A DNA stretch of 64,000 nt. Source: Bacillota bacterium. Lineage in GTDB: Bacteria; Bacillota; Clostridia; Acetivibrionales; DSM-1351. A model generated the notes under the pieces. The model made no database searches, was not told the DNA's origin, and saw only the letters and a list, made by a program, of their open reading frames with translations. The translations under genes and the position numbers were made by a program. Shown here piece after piece: positions 7,983 through 17,492 of this stretch. Each line of letters begins with the position of its first letter. The first letter of the stretch is position 1. The stretch covers positions 1-64,000 of the forward strand of contig JAEXFI010000041.1 of assembly GCA_023400235.1 (NCBI GenBank), in the 5' to 3' direction.

Positions 7983-10568
7983 ATGAGCTTACCCGGTGTG
8001 GCTATTTTTCACGCAGTCATTATCCTCACAATATTACTGATTTTTGCATTTATGGCCAAATTATACAGCAAACTGAAAAAGAGCGAGGAAAAGTTCAGAT
8101 TTGCCGCCCTGGCAGGCCAGATTGGCCTGTGGGATTATGACCTGGTCACTGGAGACGTATCTATTTTTTACAATTATAATGGAATAAAATTACCCGGCCG
8201 TCAGACTGCGGGAGATTTTGAGAAATTGGTACATCCGGAGGACTTAAGCATGGTGCAGGCGGTATTCAGAGAACATCTTGACGGAAAAAAAGAAGTATTT
8301 GATATTTTGTGCAGGATTGACACAAAAAATATCGGCTGGCAGTGGATGATGATAATAGGACTGGCACAGGAGAAGGATAAGGAGGGAAGGGTGCTGAAAG
8401 TGGCCGGCTATATGAGGAACTTTACAAATGAAAAGAGATCCCAGGAAGCGCTTATACGTGCCAGAATATCCGCCGAAGCAGCTAGCCAGGCAAAAAGCCA
8501 ATTCATTGCCAATATGAGCCATGAAATCCGGACACCGCTAAATGCCATATTGGGTCTGGGCCGGATTTTGCTCCACTCGGGAGTCAATTCCAAGCAGTAC
8601 GATTATCTCCAGAAGATACAATATTCCGCGGAAAATCTATTGAACATTGTCAATGACATCCTGGACTTCTCCCGTTCTGACGCAAACAGGCTTGTGCTGC
8701 AGGAAGTCAGGTTTGATATATATGAGTTGATCAATAAAACCGCCGGGTTACTTTTCAGCAGCATCAAATCCAAGGGCTTAAGCTTTAGCGTTTATCTGAG
8801 CCCTGAACTGCCGCTCTATTATTCCGGTGACCCCGGCAGAATAACACAAGTGCTTACGAATCTTCTCGGGAATGCTGTCAAGTTCACAGAGAAGGGCTCT
8901 ATTTGCTTAAGTGTATTCGTTGCGGAAGGCTCAGACCAGGATGATTTGCTTCAATTTGAAATTGAGGATACCGGAATCGGGATATCTCAGGAGCAGATGT
9001 CCAGGCTGTTTCAGCCCTTTTCACAGGGAGATTCCGGCATAGCAAAAACCTTTGGGGGCACTGGCCTGGGGCTTGTCATATGCAAGAACCTTGTTGAAAA
9101 AATGGGCGGAAGCATTGGACTCAAAAGCAGCCTGGGAGAGGGCAGCAGGTTTTCCTTCACACTCAGGCTCAGACATGCGGATAATCTGCAGGACGCAAAT
9201 AACGGGGCAGCCCTGTCCGGCTCCACAGCCATACTGCTTATAAAAGACCAGGGTATGCATCAGCATACAAGAAAACTTTTAACTCTGCTAGGTATAGATA
9301 ATATAGTTGAAACCTCGGATTTTACTATTAAGGATATGAATAATTCACACTTTTTGTTCTATCAATCGGGCACAGAGTTTGACTCACCTGTGCTGCTCAG
9401 CACTTTTTCAAAGGCCAAGGCAATAGCTGTTGGTACTTTTGAAACCCATCACAGGGAGTTGCTGCAATTGCTTTATCCCTTTGGGCTTGCCCAGTTATAC
9501 AGCATAATGACAGGCCCGGAACCCATGGCTCAGGCCGTCGGTTCAGCTGCTTCACAAAATATCCTGGTGGTGGATGACAACGAAATAAACCTGATGGTAG
9601 CCGAAGAGTGCATTAAAAATGCAGGCCACCGGTCAGACAGGGCCGCCAGCGGTCAGGAGGCTCTGGACAAGCTGCTGCAGAAGGCCTATGACGTTGTTCT
9701 AATGGACCTTCACATGCCCGTTATGGACGGGCTCGAAACCGCAGGCAAAATCAGGGGGCTTCAACTTGAGGCAAGGCCGGTCATAATTGCTCTTACTGCG
9801 GATATAGATGCGCAAATAAAAAACAAAGCCCTGAATACCTGGTTTGATGACTACCTGACAAAACCCTTTGAGCCCGAAATGCTTTCCGGAATCATTGACA
9901 AATGGGTTTTAATACGGAATATTCACGACCTTGATATACCTGCCGTACTCAAAAAACTCACCGGTAATTATGACGCTTATCTGGACCTTCTGGAAATGTT
10001 CCTGAAAAATAACGGCAATTTCATTGACAACTTACGTTCAGCCCTTGAGAAAAAAGATTTTACATGGGCTGCATTGTCTTGTCATACCATGAAGGGCCTG
10101 GCGGGTAACATCGGAGCTAACTCCTTGTCCCAGACAGCCGGCACGGCAGTTAATGAACTGAGATCAGAGATAAACCCAGGTCTTTCCGGGAAGGTGCTTT
10201 CCTCCCTGGGGGCAGATTTCGCAAAAGTATGCAAAACTGCGGCCTTTTTGATTGAAGAGGCTGGTACAAGGTCAGGACTTACAAAGAATTCAGATGCCTT
10301 CGCCCGCCGCAAGCCAAGTGCAGCCTCTCAGGAAACACCGTCTCCTCTTTCAGGCAGTTCACCCGGCAAGGATGAACTGGAGGATCTGATATGGCTTTCT
10401 GAAAGAAACGATTTTGAAGCCTTTGAAAGATTTAAAATTGCAAGAGACTCTCTAATGATTTTTTATGAACCTGAGCAGGTAAGAGCCCTGGGAGATGCCA
10501 TTGCCAGGATGGACTGGAAAAATGCAGTTTCTCTGGCTGAGGACATGAAAAGCAGCAAGGCCCGCTGA
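7983..10568 (+). CDS. hybrid sensor kinase: TM-PAS-HisKA-HATPase-REC-HPt
   Basis: An 861-residue phosphorelay protein. One membrane helix (8-27) is followed by a PAS-like domain (35-150) with no large extracellular loop. The kinase core has phospho-His 180 in FIANMSHEIRTP, then N-, G1- and G2-boxes up to about 395. A degenerate receiver-like section (about 405-515) lacks the usual motifs. A true receiver begins near 523 with VVDDNE and D575 in LMDLHMP. An HPt domain carries H701 in CHTMKGLAGNIGA. A long polar tail follows to the end. SD GGAGAGAGTAGG precedes the ATG. The separate HPt makes it suited to feed the neighbouring AraC-type regulator, but that link is inferred. Confidence 0.9.
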   Translation: MSLPGVAIFHAVIILTILLIFAFMAKLYSKLKKSEEKFRFAALAGQIGLWDYDLVTGDVSIFYNYNGIKLPGRQTAGDFEKLVHPEDLSMVQAVFREHLDGKKEVFDILCRIDTKNIGWQWMMIIGLAQEKDKEGRVLKVAGYMRNFTNEKRSQEALIRARISAEAASQAKSQFIANMSHEIRTPLNAILGLGRILLHSGVNSKQYDYLQKIQYSAENLLNIVNDILDFSRSDANRLVLQEVRFDIYELINKTAGLLFSSIKSKGLSFSVYLSPELPLYYSGDPGRITQVLTNLLGNAVKFTEKGSICLSVFVAEGSDQDDLLQFEIEDTGIGISQEQMSRLFQPFSQGDSGIAKTFGGTGLGLVICKNLVEKMGGSIGLKSSLGEGSRFSFTLRLRHADNLQDANNGAALSGSTAILLIKDQGMHQHTRKLLTLLGIDNIVETSDFTIKDMNNSHFLFYQSGTEFDSPVLLSTFSKAKAIAVGTFETHHRELLQLLYPFGLAQLYSIMTGPEPMAQAVGSAASQNILVVDDNEINLMVAEECIKNAGHRSDRAASGQEALDKLLQKAYDVVLMDLHMPVMDGLETAGKIRGLQLEARPVIIALTADIDAQIKNKALNTWFDDYLTKPFEPEMLSGIIDKWVLIRNIHDLDIPAVLKKLTGNYDAYLDLLEMFLKNNGNFIDNLRSALEKKDFTWAALSCHTMKGLAGNIGANSLSQTAGTAVNELRSEINPGLSGKVLSSLGADFAKVCKTAAFLIEEAGTRSGLTKNSDAFARRKPSAASQETPSPLSGSSPGKDELEDLIWLSERNDFEAFERFKIARDSLMIFYEPEQVRALGDAIARMDWKNAVSLAEDMKSSKAR

Positions 10569-10588
10569 GCCCTGCTGCTTTTCATGTC
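10542..10588. terminator. long hairpin across the stop codon of the hybrid kinase
   Basis: Perfect 16-bp stem (arms 10542-10557 and 10573-10588, gacatgaaaagcagca and complement) with a 15-base loop that contains the TGA stop of the kinase gene. No T-run follows on either strand at once. It lies between two convergent genes, the kinase and the 39-residue gene, so it may act as a shared 3' stabiliser or terminator. Confidence 0.6.
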
Positions 10589-10601
10589 CTTCACCTGCCA
10601 T

Positions 10602-10721
10602 TCAGGATTTTTTATGGGAATGGTCAGTATTGTCGTTAACCTTCTGTCCAGGGTTTGGAACCTGGCCCTCACCGGATTTAACTCTTGCCTTCCTCTGCTC
10701 AGGCTGTTCTTTCCTCGCCAT
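10602..10721 (-). CDS. 39-residue basic, hydrophilic small protein
   Basis: Translates as MARKEQPEQRKARVKSGEGQ and continues for 19 more polar residues, ending in HSHKKS. It is preceded by an excellent SD (GGAGGT, eight bases before ATG). No membrane segment or cysteine is present. It is rich in Lys, Arg, Gln and Asn, so it is probably soluble and possibly nucleic-acid associated. I do not recognise the family. The length and composition recall small spore or stress-related proteins of clostridia, but this is only an impression. It is convergent with the hybrid kinase and shares the hairpin at 10542-10588. Confidence 0.6.
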   Translation of the reverse strand: MARKEQPEQRKARVKSGEGQVPNPGQKVNDNTDHSHKKS

Positions 10722-10792
10722 TTTAGTTACCTCCATTTTTTATTGTGTAACTATTTTTAGCATATTGAAGAAAAAGAATACCCGGAGTCTTT

Positions 10793-11155
10793 CTACAGGT
10801 TTTCTACAAATTGTACTTTTAATCCATTTGGATCAATAACATAAAAGAACCTGACATGAGGGTTTGGCTGAAAAGGCCCGCTATGAACTGAGACTCCTTT
10901 TTCTCTGACAAAGGCCATATGCTCGTCCAAAGCTTTGACTTCAAAGCCTATTGATATATCTTTCCCAAGGTCCACCTGCTCTGTTCCTGCATTGCTTATA
11001 ATTTCAAGCTTTGTTTCCCCGTCTCCCAAAAATGCTATTTGTGTATCCGGATTCAAGGTAATATGGCTTGCAACCGGCAGGCCGCATACCTCCTGATAGA
11101 ATCTAAGAGACTCTTCCATATTTTTTACCCGTATGGTAGTCCAACAAAATTTCAT
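10793..11155 (-). CDS. VOC-superfamily (glyoxalase/bleomycin-resistance fold) protein
   Basis: A 120-residue single VOC unit with the typical start CWTTIRVKNMEESLRFYQEV and end NPHVRFFYVIDPNGLKVQFVE, in the usual beta-alpha-beta-beta-beta arrangement. Family members bind a divalent metal and act on small electrophiles or antibiotics (glyoxalase I, fosfomycin or bleomycin resistance, dioxygenases). The substrate cannot be assigned. SD AGAGGG lies eight bases before ATG. It stands alone between the 39-residue gene and the sugar module, which runs in the same direction 190 bases upstream. Confidence 0.85.
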   Translation of the reverse strand: MKFCWTTIRVKNMEESLRFYQEVCGLPVASHITLNPDTQIAFLGDGETKLEIISNAGTEQVDLGKDISIGFEVKALDEHMAFVREKGVSVHSGPFQPNPHVRFFYVIDPNGLKVQFVENL

Positions 11156-11347
11156 AGTGATTTCCCTCTTCTTAATTAATTTAACTTAAATTGTTGTGCC
11201 GGCTTAACATGTGATGAGCACAAATAAATCTTCTGCTGACTGCATCCGCTTTCTGCCCCATACATATTTAAACATCACAACAAGTTAATATAATTTAACA
11301 TTAGATTTTGAAATTTTGCAATGGGATATACGTATACTATAAAACTT

Positions 11348-11902
11348 TTACTGTAGAACTTCAGGGGCCCTTTTTATTCTGTCATCAGTAAATATATCGG
11401 AAAAATCCTCTGAATTTGTTGAAAACTCCGATATGACAGCTCCCTCTTCTCCCGCCTGGAACCAATGAAGAGTATCAGGATACAGCGTGTACTGTTCTCC
11501 CGGGTTCAGTTGGATTTCCTTCCAAACGGTATAGTATTGCTCACTGCCAACTGGCGGCCTGCAATGGGGGGTTTCAGTTCTGTCACCTTCTACATACAGA
11601 TATACCCTGCCCCTCCGGCAGCGGAAGGTTTCTTCCTTGCCTGGATTTCCGCCCCTGTCTGGATGCCTGTGCTCAGGGCATGTCTGTTTTGGGAAAAGTA
11701 CCATTTCCTTTGAACACACTCTGTGGGTATTGATATAGGTAATCAGTTGAAGCCCGGTCTGCTTTAAATCATTCAGGCCAAAATCAGCAACCTCTATTTT
11801 GCTCTTTTCCTCCTCTGTGAGAACTATTGCCGCCTTCTCAAAATGAGACAAAGCGTCTTTTACCGCCTTCTCATACTCCTGTCTTTTCAGCAATAACACC
11901 AT
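11348..11902 (-). CDS. D-lyxose isomerase-type cupin
   Basis: About 180 residues, the usual length of D-lyxose/D-mannose ketol-isomerases (EC 5.3.1.15). These are metal-dependent cupins that convert lyxose to xylulose or mannose to fructose. The metal ligands are visible as HRH in CPEHRHPDRGGNPGKEETF and the later His in PDTLHWFQAG. The start needs care. ATG 11902 directly abuts the SD (AAAAAAGGAG), which is too close. GTG 11899 is three bases away. TTG 11893 is nine bases away and gives the family-like N-terminus LLKRQEYEKA, so it is favoured. The leader contains a 68-base motif shared with the gene at 29.8 kb. It is the last gene of the sugar module. Confidence 0.85.
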   Translation of the reverse strand: MVLLLKRQEYEKAVKDALSHFEKAAIVLTEEEKSKIEVADFGLNDLKQTGLQLITYINTHRVCSKEMVLFPKQTCPEHRHPDRGGNPGKEETFRCRRGRVYLYVEGDRTETPHCRPPVGSEQYYTVWKEIQLNPGEQYTLYPDTLHWFQAGEEGAVISEFSTNSEDFSDIFTDDRIKRAPEVLQ

Positions 11903-11978
11903 CTCCTTTTTTCATAGTTATTTCCATGCCCCCACTTCGCGCAAAACCCCATGAAAGTCAAGGCATGGAATCGGTGCC
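11871..11978 (-). promoter_or_regulatory. repeated leader motif (copy A) and overlapping short reading frame
   Basis: The 68 bases 11911-11978 match 29832-29899 at about 59 of 68 positions without gaps (hand count). On the minus strand the motif folds with a 9-bp stem ttccatgcc / ggcatggaa. Inside is a 4-bp stem around the loop TCATG, whose differences from the other copy keep base pairing. A reading frame starting in the motif (ATG GAA ATA ACT ATG) runs to a stop at 11871, overlapping the isomerase start in another frame. It may be a structured 5' leader or the fossil 5' end of a copied gene. Confidence 0.5.
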
Positions 11979-12007
11979 CAAAATTTCTTTTAACCTTTTC
12001 CTCATAC

Positions 12008-14176
12008 TCAACCGTTTAATTCCACTACTGCATAAAGGGGTAATTCATTAATTTTGATCTTTGTAAAATTCCCTTCTGAGTTGCAGGAGAATTTCAAAGC
12101 TTTTCCGTCAAGTGTATGGAGCTTCACATCAGTATATTTTTTGTCTTTGGTATTAATCTTTATATTTATTTCAGGGATTGCTTCAACTTTGTCATTTTCC
12201 TTTGAGTACCTGTAGTTTATAAGATGTACAGCCATTCCGCCTTCAAGGGCATGGGTCTGTATTCCTATGGAGGCATTATCTGCCTTGACCTTCCACAGGC
12301 TGGCATATACGGTTTGGAATGCATTGTCAAACTCTTGAAGTGCTTTTGGCTTGTAGCTGTCATTCAAGCAATATATGACATTTTCCGAATCCTCCATTTT
12401 TTCAAGCCAGCCGTCAAGATTCTCCGCTGCATTTCCGAATAACAGGACCATTCCACCGCCACGGGCATAATTTTCAACGGCTGCAGCCTGCTTACCGGTA
12501 AGAGTATTGCAGGCAGGAAGAATAACCAGGTCATACCCCTCCATATCCTTCATGCTGAAGGTATCCTCTCTCAAATCCCCATCCGCCATAAATTTCACGT
12601 CATAGTTCACCTGTTCTCTGGACAGGTATCTTGCGACCTCCCAGAACGGCATTCTCACACCGTCTGGATCATCGGGGTCTATTACGCTGTAGGACAGGGT
12701 TCCTTCTTCTCCGTCCAGCACACTGCTGGAATAACCGGCTATTGCCTCACTCCAGTAGTTGCTGGGGAAGCTGTACAGCAAAAGTACGTTTGAGCCGGAT
12801 TTTTTAGAATACAGCCTCTCATTATTGAGAAGGAAGTCCTGCACTTCACAAGTTACATTACGGGGAGGCCAGAAGGCATCCTTGACGGTGTTCCCCATCC
12901 ATGCACCATAGGGTACCGACATGTTGCAGCCATACGCTGAGGCCTCTATAAGCAGAAGCCTATACAAATCATAGCCCCTGCCTTCATTCAGCAGGTCCAC
13001 CAGCTCATACACCGCACTTCCATATGGATTTTCTGCCACAACAACAGGCTTTTCACCTGCAAAACCTGCCACATACCTGTACCAGTGTGCCTGCTTCAAA
13101 ATACTCTGCTTCATTTCGGTTATTATAACGTCGGCACTTGGTTCCATAGGATAGTAGGAGGGCATTATATCAAAGAAATTTCCCGAAACCAGCACCTCTC
13201 TGCCCTGCTGTCTTCCGTATACCTTTGAGAAATCGGCCAGCTCCTTAAAGTATTTCTTGATGGCACGGAGCTGAAATTCCCAGTAGTATCTGAACAGGGG
13301 CAGTTCTTCAATATTCCCCGGATAAACCACATTTCTGGCCTTCAGGTATTCACCGTAATTGAAGGTATCCAAATCGGCCCCCTTCAGCTCTTCCGGAAGT
13401 TGTCCCTTTTCAGCCAAGCCCTTAAGATAGTCATTGAACTGCTTCATACAATCCTTGCAGAAGCAGCCGCCATACCTTATGGAGGTCATCGGGAGCTCAC
13501 ACTCATCCAATTGTATTCCCGCAACACCGGCGTTTATCTGAATCCTTATTATTTGCTTCAGATATTCTCTCCAGACAGGATTATTTCTGCACATGGAATG
13601 GGCTATGTGCTTGTGGTTCTTTACCTCTACCCATTCGGCATGGCAGGGAACCCCGTTAAAATCCCTGGCGCAGCATTCCTCCCAGATATTTGTCACTTCT
13701 TCACCGTTGCTGTTGTAAAGTCCATCCGGGAAATAGTCTGAAAACTTCTTCCCGAAAACCCCATAGTTCTGATCCTTTGTAAATTCGCGCAAGCCATACC
13801 ATTCATGTTCCTTATCATCTTTAATAACATTCAGCTCTTTAAAGGATTTTCTATCGTCACTGTAGATAGCCGGAAACTCCCAGCCCTGAACTTCAAAAAC
13901 TATTCCAAATACCTTTATACCGCGCTTGTTGCACTCTGCAATAAATTCCGAGTCGTTCATATATCCATAAAAGCGCAGTCTGGGGTCCACCTCTCCAAAA
14001 GCCTCATGTTCGAGATACGGAAGAGATATTACCCCTCCCCCCAGTGCAGACCAGACCAGCATAGTAGCATGGTACCTTTCGAGATCTTCAATCATCTGCT
14101 GGCTTCTCAAGGGGAGGCTGGGGTGATAGCAGTGATTGTCTTTGTACCAGCCGTCAAAATATATTCCTCTTTCCAT
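12008..14176 (-). CDS. putative GH-A-type glycoside hydrolase with GH42-like architecture
   Basis: A 722-residue protein without a signal peptide, so it should act on imported oligosaccharides. The N-terminal 400 residues look like a (beta/alpha)8 barrel. LDECELPM at 223-230 supplies acidic residues, and the following cysteine motif CFCKDCMKQF (238-247) is common in GH42-like and related uncharacterised glycosidases. The region from about 490 to 600 (LVILPACNTLTGKQAAAVENYARGGG-like) matches a beta-galactosidase trimerisation / glutamine-amidotransferase-like fold. A C-terminal beta domain follows. The family number and substrate are not certain. It lies between the ABC permeases and the D-lyxose isomerase, pointing to a glycoside that releases an isomerisable sugar. 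Confidence 0.7.
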   Translation of the reverse strand: MERGIYFDGWYKDNHCYHPSLPLRSQQMIEDLERYHATMLVWSALGGGVISLPYLEHEAFGEVDPRLRFYGYMNDSEFIAECNKRGIKVFGIVFEVQGWEFPAIYSDDRKSFKELNVIKDDKEHEWYGLREFTKDQNYGVFGKKFSDYFPDGLYNSNGEEVTNIWEECCARDFNGVPCHAEWVEVKNHKHIAHSMCRNNPVWREYLKQIIRIQINAGVAGIQLDECELPMTSIRYGGCFCKDCMKQFNDYLKGLAEKGQLPEELKGADLDTFNYGEYLKARNVVYPGNIEELPLFRYYWEFQLRAIKKYFKELADFSKVYGRQQGREVLVSGNFFDIMPSYYPMEPSADVIITEMKQSILKQAHWYRYVAGFAGEKPVVVAENPYGSAVYELVDLLNEGRGYDLYRLLLIEASAYGCNMSVPYGAWMGNTVKDAFWPPRNVTCEVQDFLLNNERLYSKKSGSNVLLLYSFPSNYWSEAIAGYSSSVLDGEEGTLSYSVIDPDDPDGVRMPFWEVARYLSREQVNYDVKFMADGDLREDTFSMKDMEGYDLVILPACNTLTGKQAAAVENYARGGGMVLLFGNAAENLDGWLEKMEDSENVIYCLNDSYKPKALQEFDNAFQTVYASLWKVKADNASIGIQTHALEGGMAVHLINYRYSKENDKVEAIPEINIKINTKDKKYTDVKLHTLDGKALKFSCNSEGNFTKIKINELPLYAVVELNG

Positions 14177-14341
14177 TTAGACACCTTCCTTATTACGTAT
14201 TATTAGGTATTTATTATCAATTGGGTTTTCGTTATTTATATTCAAGTCAATTACTATCGGCTGGAAAGCGAAGGTTTCAACCGTAATTCACTTTATGACA
14301 GAAATCATGGAAGGCCGCTGTCTGATTGAAACAGGTATAGC

Positions 14342-15181
14342 TTAGCCTTTAACAGAGCCGGCGGTCATACCTTCAATAATTCTTTTTGAGGACAGTAAAT
14401 ATATTACTATGACAGGGAGTATGGCTATAACCATAGCTGCCATCAATTGAGGGTAATTTACAGTATATGCCCCGTTAAAGTTGGACAACCCGATAGGCAG
14501 GGTTTTAAGGCTCTGCTTTGTGAGCAGGATAAGTGCAAACGGGAACTCATTCCACGCATTTAAAAAGGATAGAATCAGTATTGTGGAAATTACCGGCCTG
14601 CACACGGGAAAAACAATTTTGAAAATAATGGTGCTTGTACTGCTGCCATCCAGATAAGCTGCTTCTTCTATTTCTACAGGTGTAGATTTTATGAAGCTTT
14701 CAAACAGGAATATTGCCATGGGCAGCCCAAATGCCACATAGGGCAGTATCAACGTAAAACGCTTGTCCAGCAGCCACAGAACCTTGAACTGTATAAACAG
14801 CGGTATCAGCAGACTGTGTACCGGTACCAGCATTCCAAAAAGAAATACTATATATATGAGATTCCTCAATTTAAAGTTATACCTTGACAGAAAATAAGCG
14901 ACTACAAAGCCAATGATTATTATGAGAACCACTGAGACAGCACTGTTAAACAGACTGTTTCCAAAAAACATATGCATTTTGCCTATTTTTATTGCTGCGA
15001 TGAAATTATCAAAATGCAATACTTTTGGCAGAGAAATTATATCCATGCTGAATTCCTGCTGTGTCTTCAGGGAAGAATAGAGCATCCATATCAAAGGGAA
15101 AATACAGGTGATTGAAAATAATATCATAAATAAATTTAATATTGCTTGAGTAACTAATTTTAATATTTTAAAACTCATCAT
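14342..15181 (-). CDS. carbohydrate ABC transporter permease, MalG type
   Basis: A 279-residue inner-membrane permease with six hydrophobic helices. The EAA loop VEIEEAAYLDGSSTSTIIFKIVFPVCRP lies near residues 165-195 and contacts the ATPase. It belongs to the MalG/AraQ/CUT1 group that takes up oligosaccharides. The start overlaps the end of the upstream permease gene by 14 bases, so the two are translationally coupled. No ATPase gene is in the module; CUT1 systems of Firmicutes commonly use a shared MsmX-like ATPase encoded elsewhere. Confidence 0.93.
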   Translation of the reverse strand: MMSFKILKLVTQAILNLFMILFSITCIFPLIWMLYSSLKTQQEFSMDIISLPKVLHFDNFIAAIKIGKMHMFFGNSLFNSAVSVVLIIIIGFVVAYFLSRYNFKLRNLIYIVFLFGMLVPVHSLLIPLFIQFKVLWLLDKRFTLILPYVAFGLPMAIFLFESFIKSTPVEIEEAAYLDGSSTSTIIFKIVFPVCRPVISTILILSFLNAWNEFPFALILLTKQSLKTLPIGLSNFNGAYTVNYPQLMAAMVIAILPVIVIYLLSSKRIIEGMTAGSVKG

Positions 15182-16058
15182 TCTTCCCTCCCCAAAGTTT
15201 TCTGCTCAGAAGAATCAGCGAAAGGCTCAGGACAAGAATTCCAACGGAAATAGCACTTCCATATCCCAGCTTGAACATTACGAAAGAATTTATATAGGCA
15301 TATTGGGCCATTACCATTGAGCTGGTTCCGGGACCGCCACCGGTCATAACATATATGTGGTCGAAAATTTTCATGTTTCCGGCAATGCACAACATGACAG
15401 AAACCTTTATAGTATCCGACATCAGAGGAATGGTAATATACATGGACCTTTTTATCCCTACTGCACCGTCAAGGTCTGCGCTTTCATATATTTCTCCGGG
15501 TATACTCTGTATGGCTGCCAGGAATATTACAAGATAAAAGCCTATATACTGCCATATGATAGGCATACTTACAGAAATAATCACATACTTGGGATTGTCC
15601 AGCCATGGAATAATCAGAGATTCCATTCCCAATGCCTTCATTATAAAATTCAGCAGCCCGAAATCCTTATTGTATATCATTGTCCAAAGAAACCCCACAA
15701 CAATTGCAGATACAACAACAGGAAGGAAGATAATATTTCTGTGGACTGCTTTGAGCTTTAGTAATTTAGACATCATAAAAATGGTTATTACAAGTGCAAC
15801 TCCGATTTGCCCCACCATTGACAGCAATATGATCACCAGATTGTTTTTAAAAGAGCTCCAGAAATCAATATCTCTGATCAGGTGCTGGTAATTCTTCAAT
15901 CCGGTAAATTTCATACTTATCCCGCCGCTGTAATCGAAAAAGCTGTAAATCAACGATATTATCAGGGGAACTATTACTATAAAACAATATATAAGCAAAC
16001 CGGGAGCAAGGTATGCTGCGATAACACGATTTTTAGGTCTCAGAGTTCTACTGGTCAT
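15168..16058 (-). CDS. carbohydrate ABC transporter permease, MalF/UgpA type
   Basis: A 296-residue partner permease of the following MalG-type gene. It has an N-terminal helix (YLAPGLLIYCFIVIVPLIISL) and five further helices, with the EAA loop EIYESADLDGAVGIKRSMYITIPLMS near 190-215. Start ATG 16058 has SD AGGAG ten bases upstream. It lies 85 bases downstream of the binding-protein gene on the same strand, the standard order for CUT1 importers. Confidence 0.93.
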   Translation of the reverse strand: MTSRTLRPKNRVIAAYLAPGLLIYCFIVIVPLIISLIYSFFDYSGGISMKFTGLKNYQHLIRDIDFWSSFKNNLVIILLSMVGQIGVALVITIFMMSKLLKLKAVHRNIIFLPVVVSAIVVGFLWTMIYNKDFGLLNFIMKALGMESLIIPWLDNPKYVIISVSMPIIWQYIGFYLVIFLAAIQSIPGEIYESADLDGAVGIKRSMYITIPLMSDTIKVSVMLCIAGNMKIFDHIYVMTGGGPGTSSMVMAQYAYINSFVMFKLGYGSAISVGILVLSLSLILLSRKLWGGKNDEF

Positions 16059-16142
16059 ATTAAGTCCGCTCCTTGCCTGCCTTATCCCGGGAGAGCCGCT
16101 TAAAGGCCCTCCGGAATAAACAGATTATATGATTTGAGTTGT

Positions 16143-17492
16143 TTATTTTTCGTACTCTACCTGGATCTTTTTGGCCAGATCTTCAGGTGTGATAGAGTCA
16201 ATCAGCAATTGCTGCAGCCCGGTATTCATTACCTGGATCAAGTCAGCGGAAAGCTGTGCATCATATATCGGAACAGGTTTTATTTTCGCCGACAGGTCAA
16301 GATATTTTATTGAAAGAGGCGCCAGCTTGCTCCTGTCAATAGTCTTAGGATTACTTGCAGGGAAGGCATTGGATTCCACTGAGATTGTGGCGTAGTCGGC
16401 ATCGGTAACTGCCTTTAACACTTTATATGCAGTTGCAAGCTTCTCACCTTCAAGAGAGGAATTGACGTTATATGCCCAGGCAGCACCGGCTGAATTGGCC
16501 ATAGCATCTCCTTTTCCACCGTCAACTGCGGGGAGAAGAGCCAGTTCGGTATTATCCTGTATTTCCTTTGGAGCATCATTTATTACATTGCTTACAGCCC
16601 AGTTGCCTTCCATGAACATTGCCGCTTTGCCATTGTAGTAAGCGGTTTTCTGCTGCATGTTATCTATACTGTTCAAATCCGTATTGAAGGCTCCCATTTT
16701 GGCAAGCTCTTGCAGGGCTCTTAAGGCACTGATAAATTCAGGGTCCGTAAACTTGGCGCCTTTCTTTTCCTTTATACTCCTGAACCAATCCGTTCCGGTA
16801 TATCTGTCACCCAAAGTACTTAGAATACAAGACTCCGCTACCCAGTTTCCTTTATTGCCTAAAGATATGGGTATAAGGCCTTTTGCCTTGAGCTTGTTTA
16901 TAGCCTCCAGGAATTCTGTCCATGTAGCCGGGAAGGCAGTTATACCTGCATCGTTGAGCAACTGCTTGTTATAATATATCAAATGGGTATTGAGCATCTG
17001 GAAGGGTATGCCATAACTTTTGCCGTCAACCACAAAGTCATCGAAGGCACCCTGGAGGAAAGCTGCCTTCCACTCCGGATCACTGTTGATCACATCATCC
17101 ACAGGATTTATAAGCTTGTTTTCTATAAACATGCTGGTCATTGAACCCTTAACAATAAATATGTCAGGGAGTTCATTTCCGGCGGCAAGTGTTCTGACCT
17201 TTGTTTCATAGTTGTCATGGCTTAAAGGTTCTTCATTTATTGTTACATTTGGATTTTCACTTTTAAACTTTTCCAAAGCCTTGTGAAAAGCTATGGAATT
17301 ACCTTCGGTGTCCTCTGTGGGAAACATATGTGTGAAGGACAGTGTTACAGGTAATTTATTCCCGCCAGTACCTTGCGCGGCTGATGAATCGGTTGGACCG
17401 GGTTCCCCTCCATTAGTGGAACCGCATGCTGCCAGGGAAAATACCATTGTGATTGCGATAAGCAGACTTAAAAATTTTAAGGCTTTTCTCAT
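16143..17492 (-). CDS. sugar-binding lipoprotein of ABC transporter
   Basis: A 449-residue extracellular solute-binding protein of the CUT1 / SBP_bac family. The N-terminal signal ends in the lipobox SLAAC with lipidated Cys23, followed by a Gly/Ser-rich tether. The mature part has motifs such as LSFTHMFPTEDTEG, LPDIFIVKGS, YGIPFQM and GKAAMFMEGNWAVS, typical of oligosaccharide binders. SD AGGAGG precedes ATG 17492. It is the first gene of the transporter operon and is preceded by 300 bases containing an insertion-element remnant and a small palindrome. Expression is probably driven by the YesN-like regulator upstream. Confidence 0.93.
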   Translation of the reverse strand: MRKALKFLSLLIAITMVFSLAACGSTNGGEPGPTDSSAAQGTGGNKLPVTLSFTHMFPTEDTEGNSIAFHKALEKFKSENPNVTINEEPLSHDNYETKVRTLAAGNELPDIFIVKGSMTSMFIENKLINPVDDVINSDPEWKAAFLQGAFDDFVVDGKSYGIPFQMLNTHLIYYNKQLLNDAGITAFPATWTEFLEAINKLKAKGLIPISLGNKGNWVAESCILSTLGDRYTGTDWFRSIKEKKGAKFTDPEFISALRALQELAKMGAFNTDLNSIDNMQQKTAYYNGKAAMFMEGNWAVSNVINDAPKEIQDNTELALLPAVDGGKGDAMANSAGAAWAYNVNSSLEGEKLATAYKVLKAVTDADYATISVESNAFPASNPKTIDRSKLAPLSIKYLDLSAKIKPVPIYDAQLSADLIQVMNTGLQQLLIDSITPEDLAKKIQVEYEK

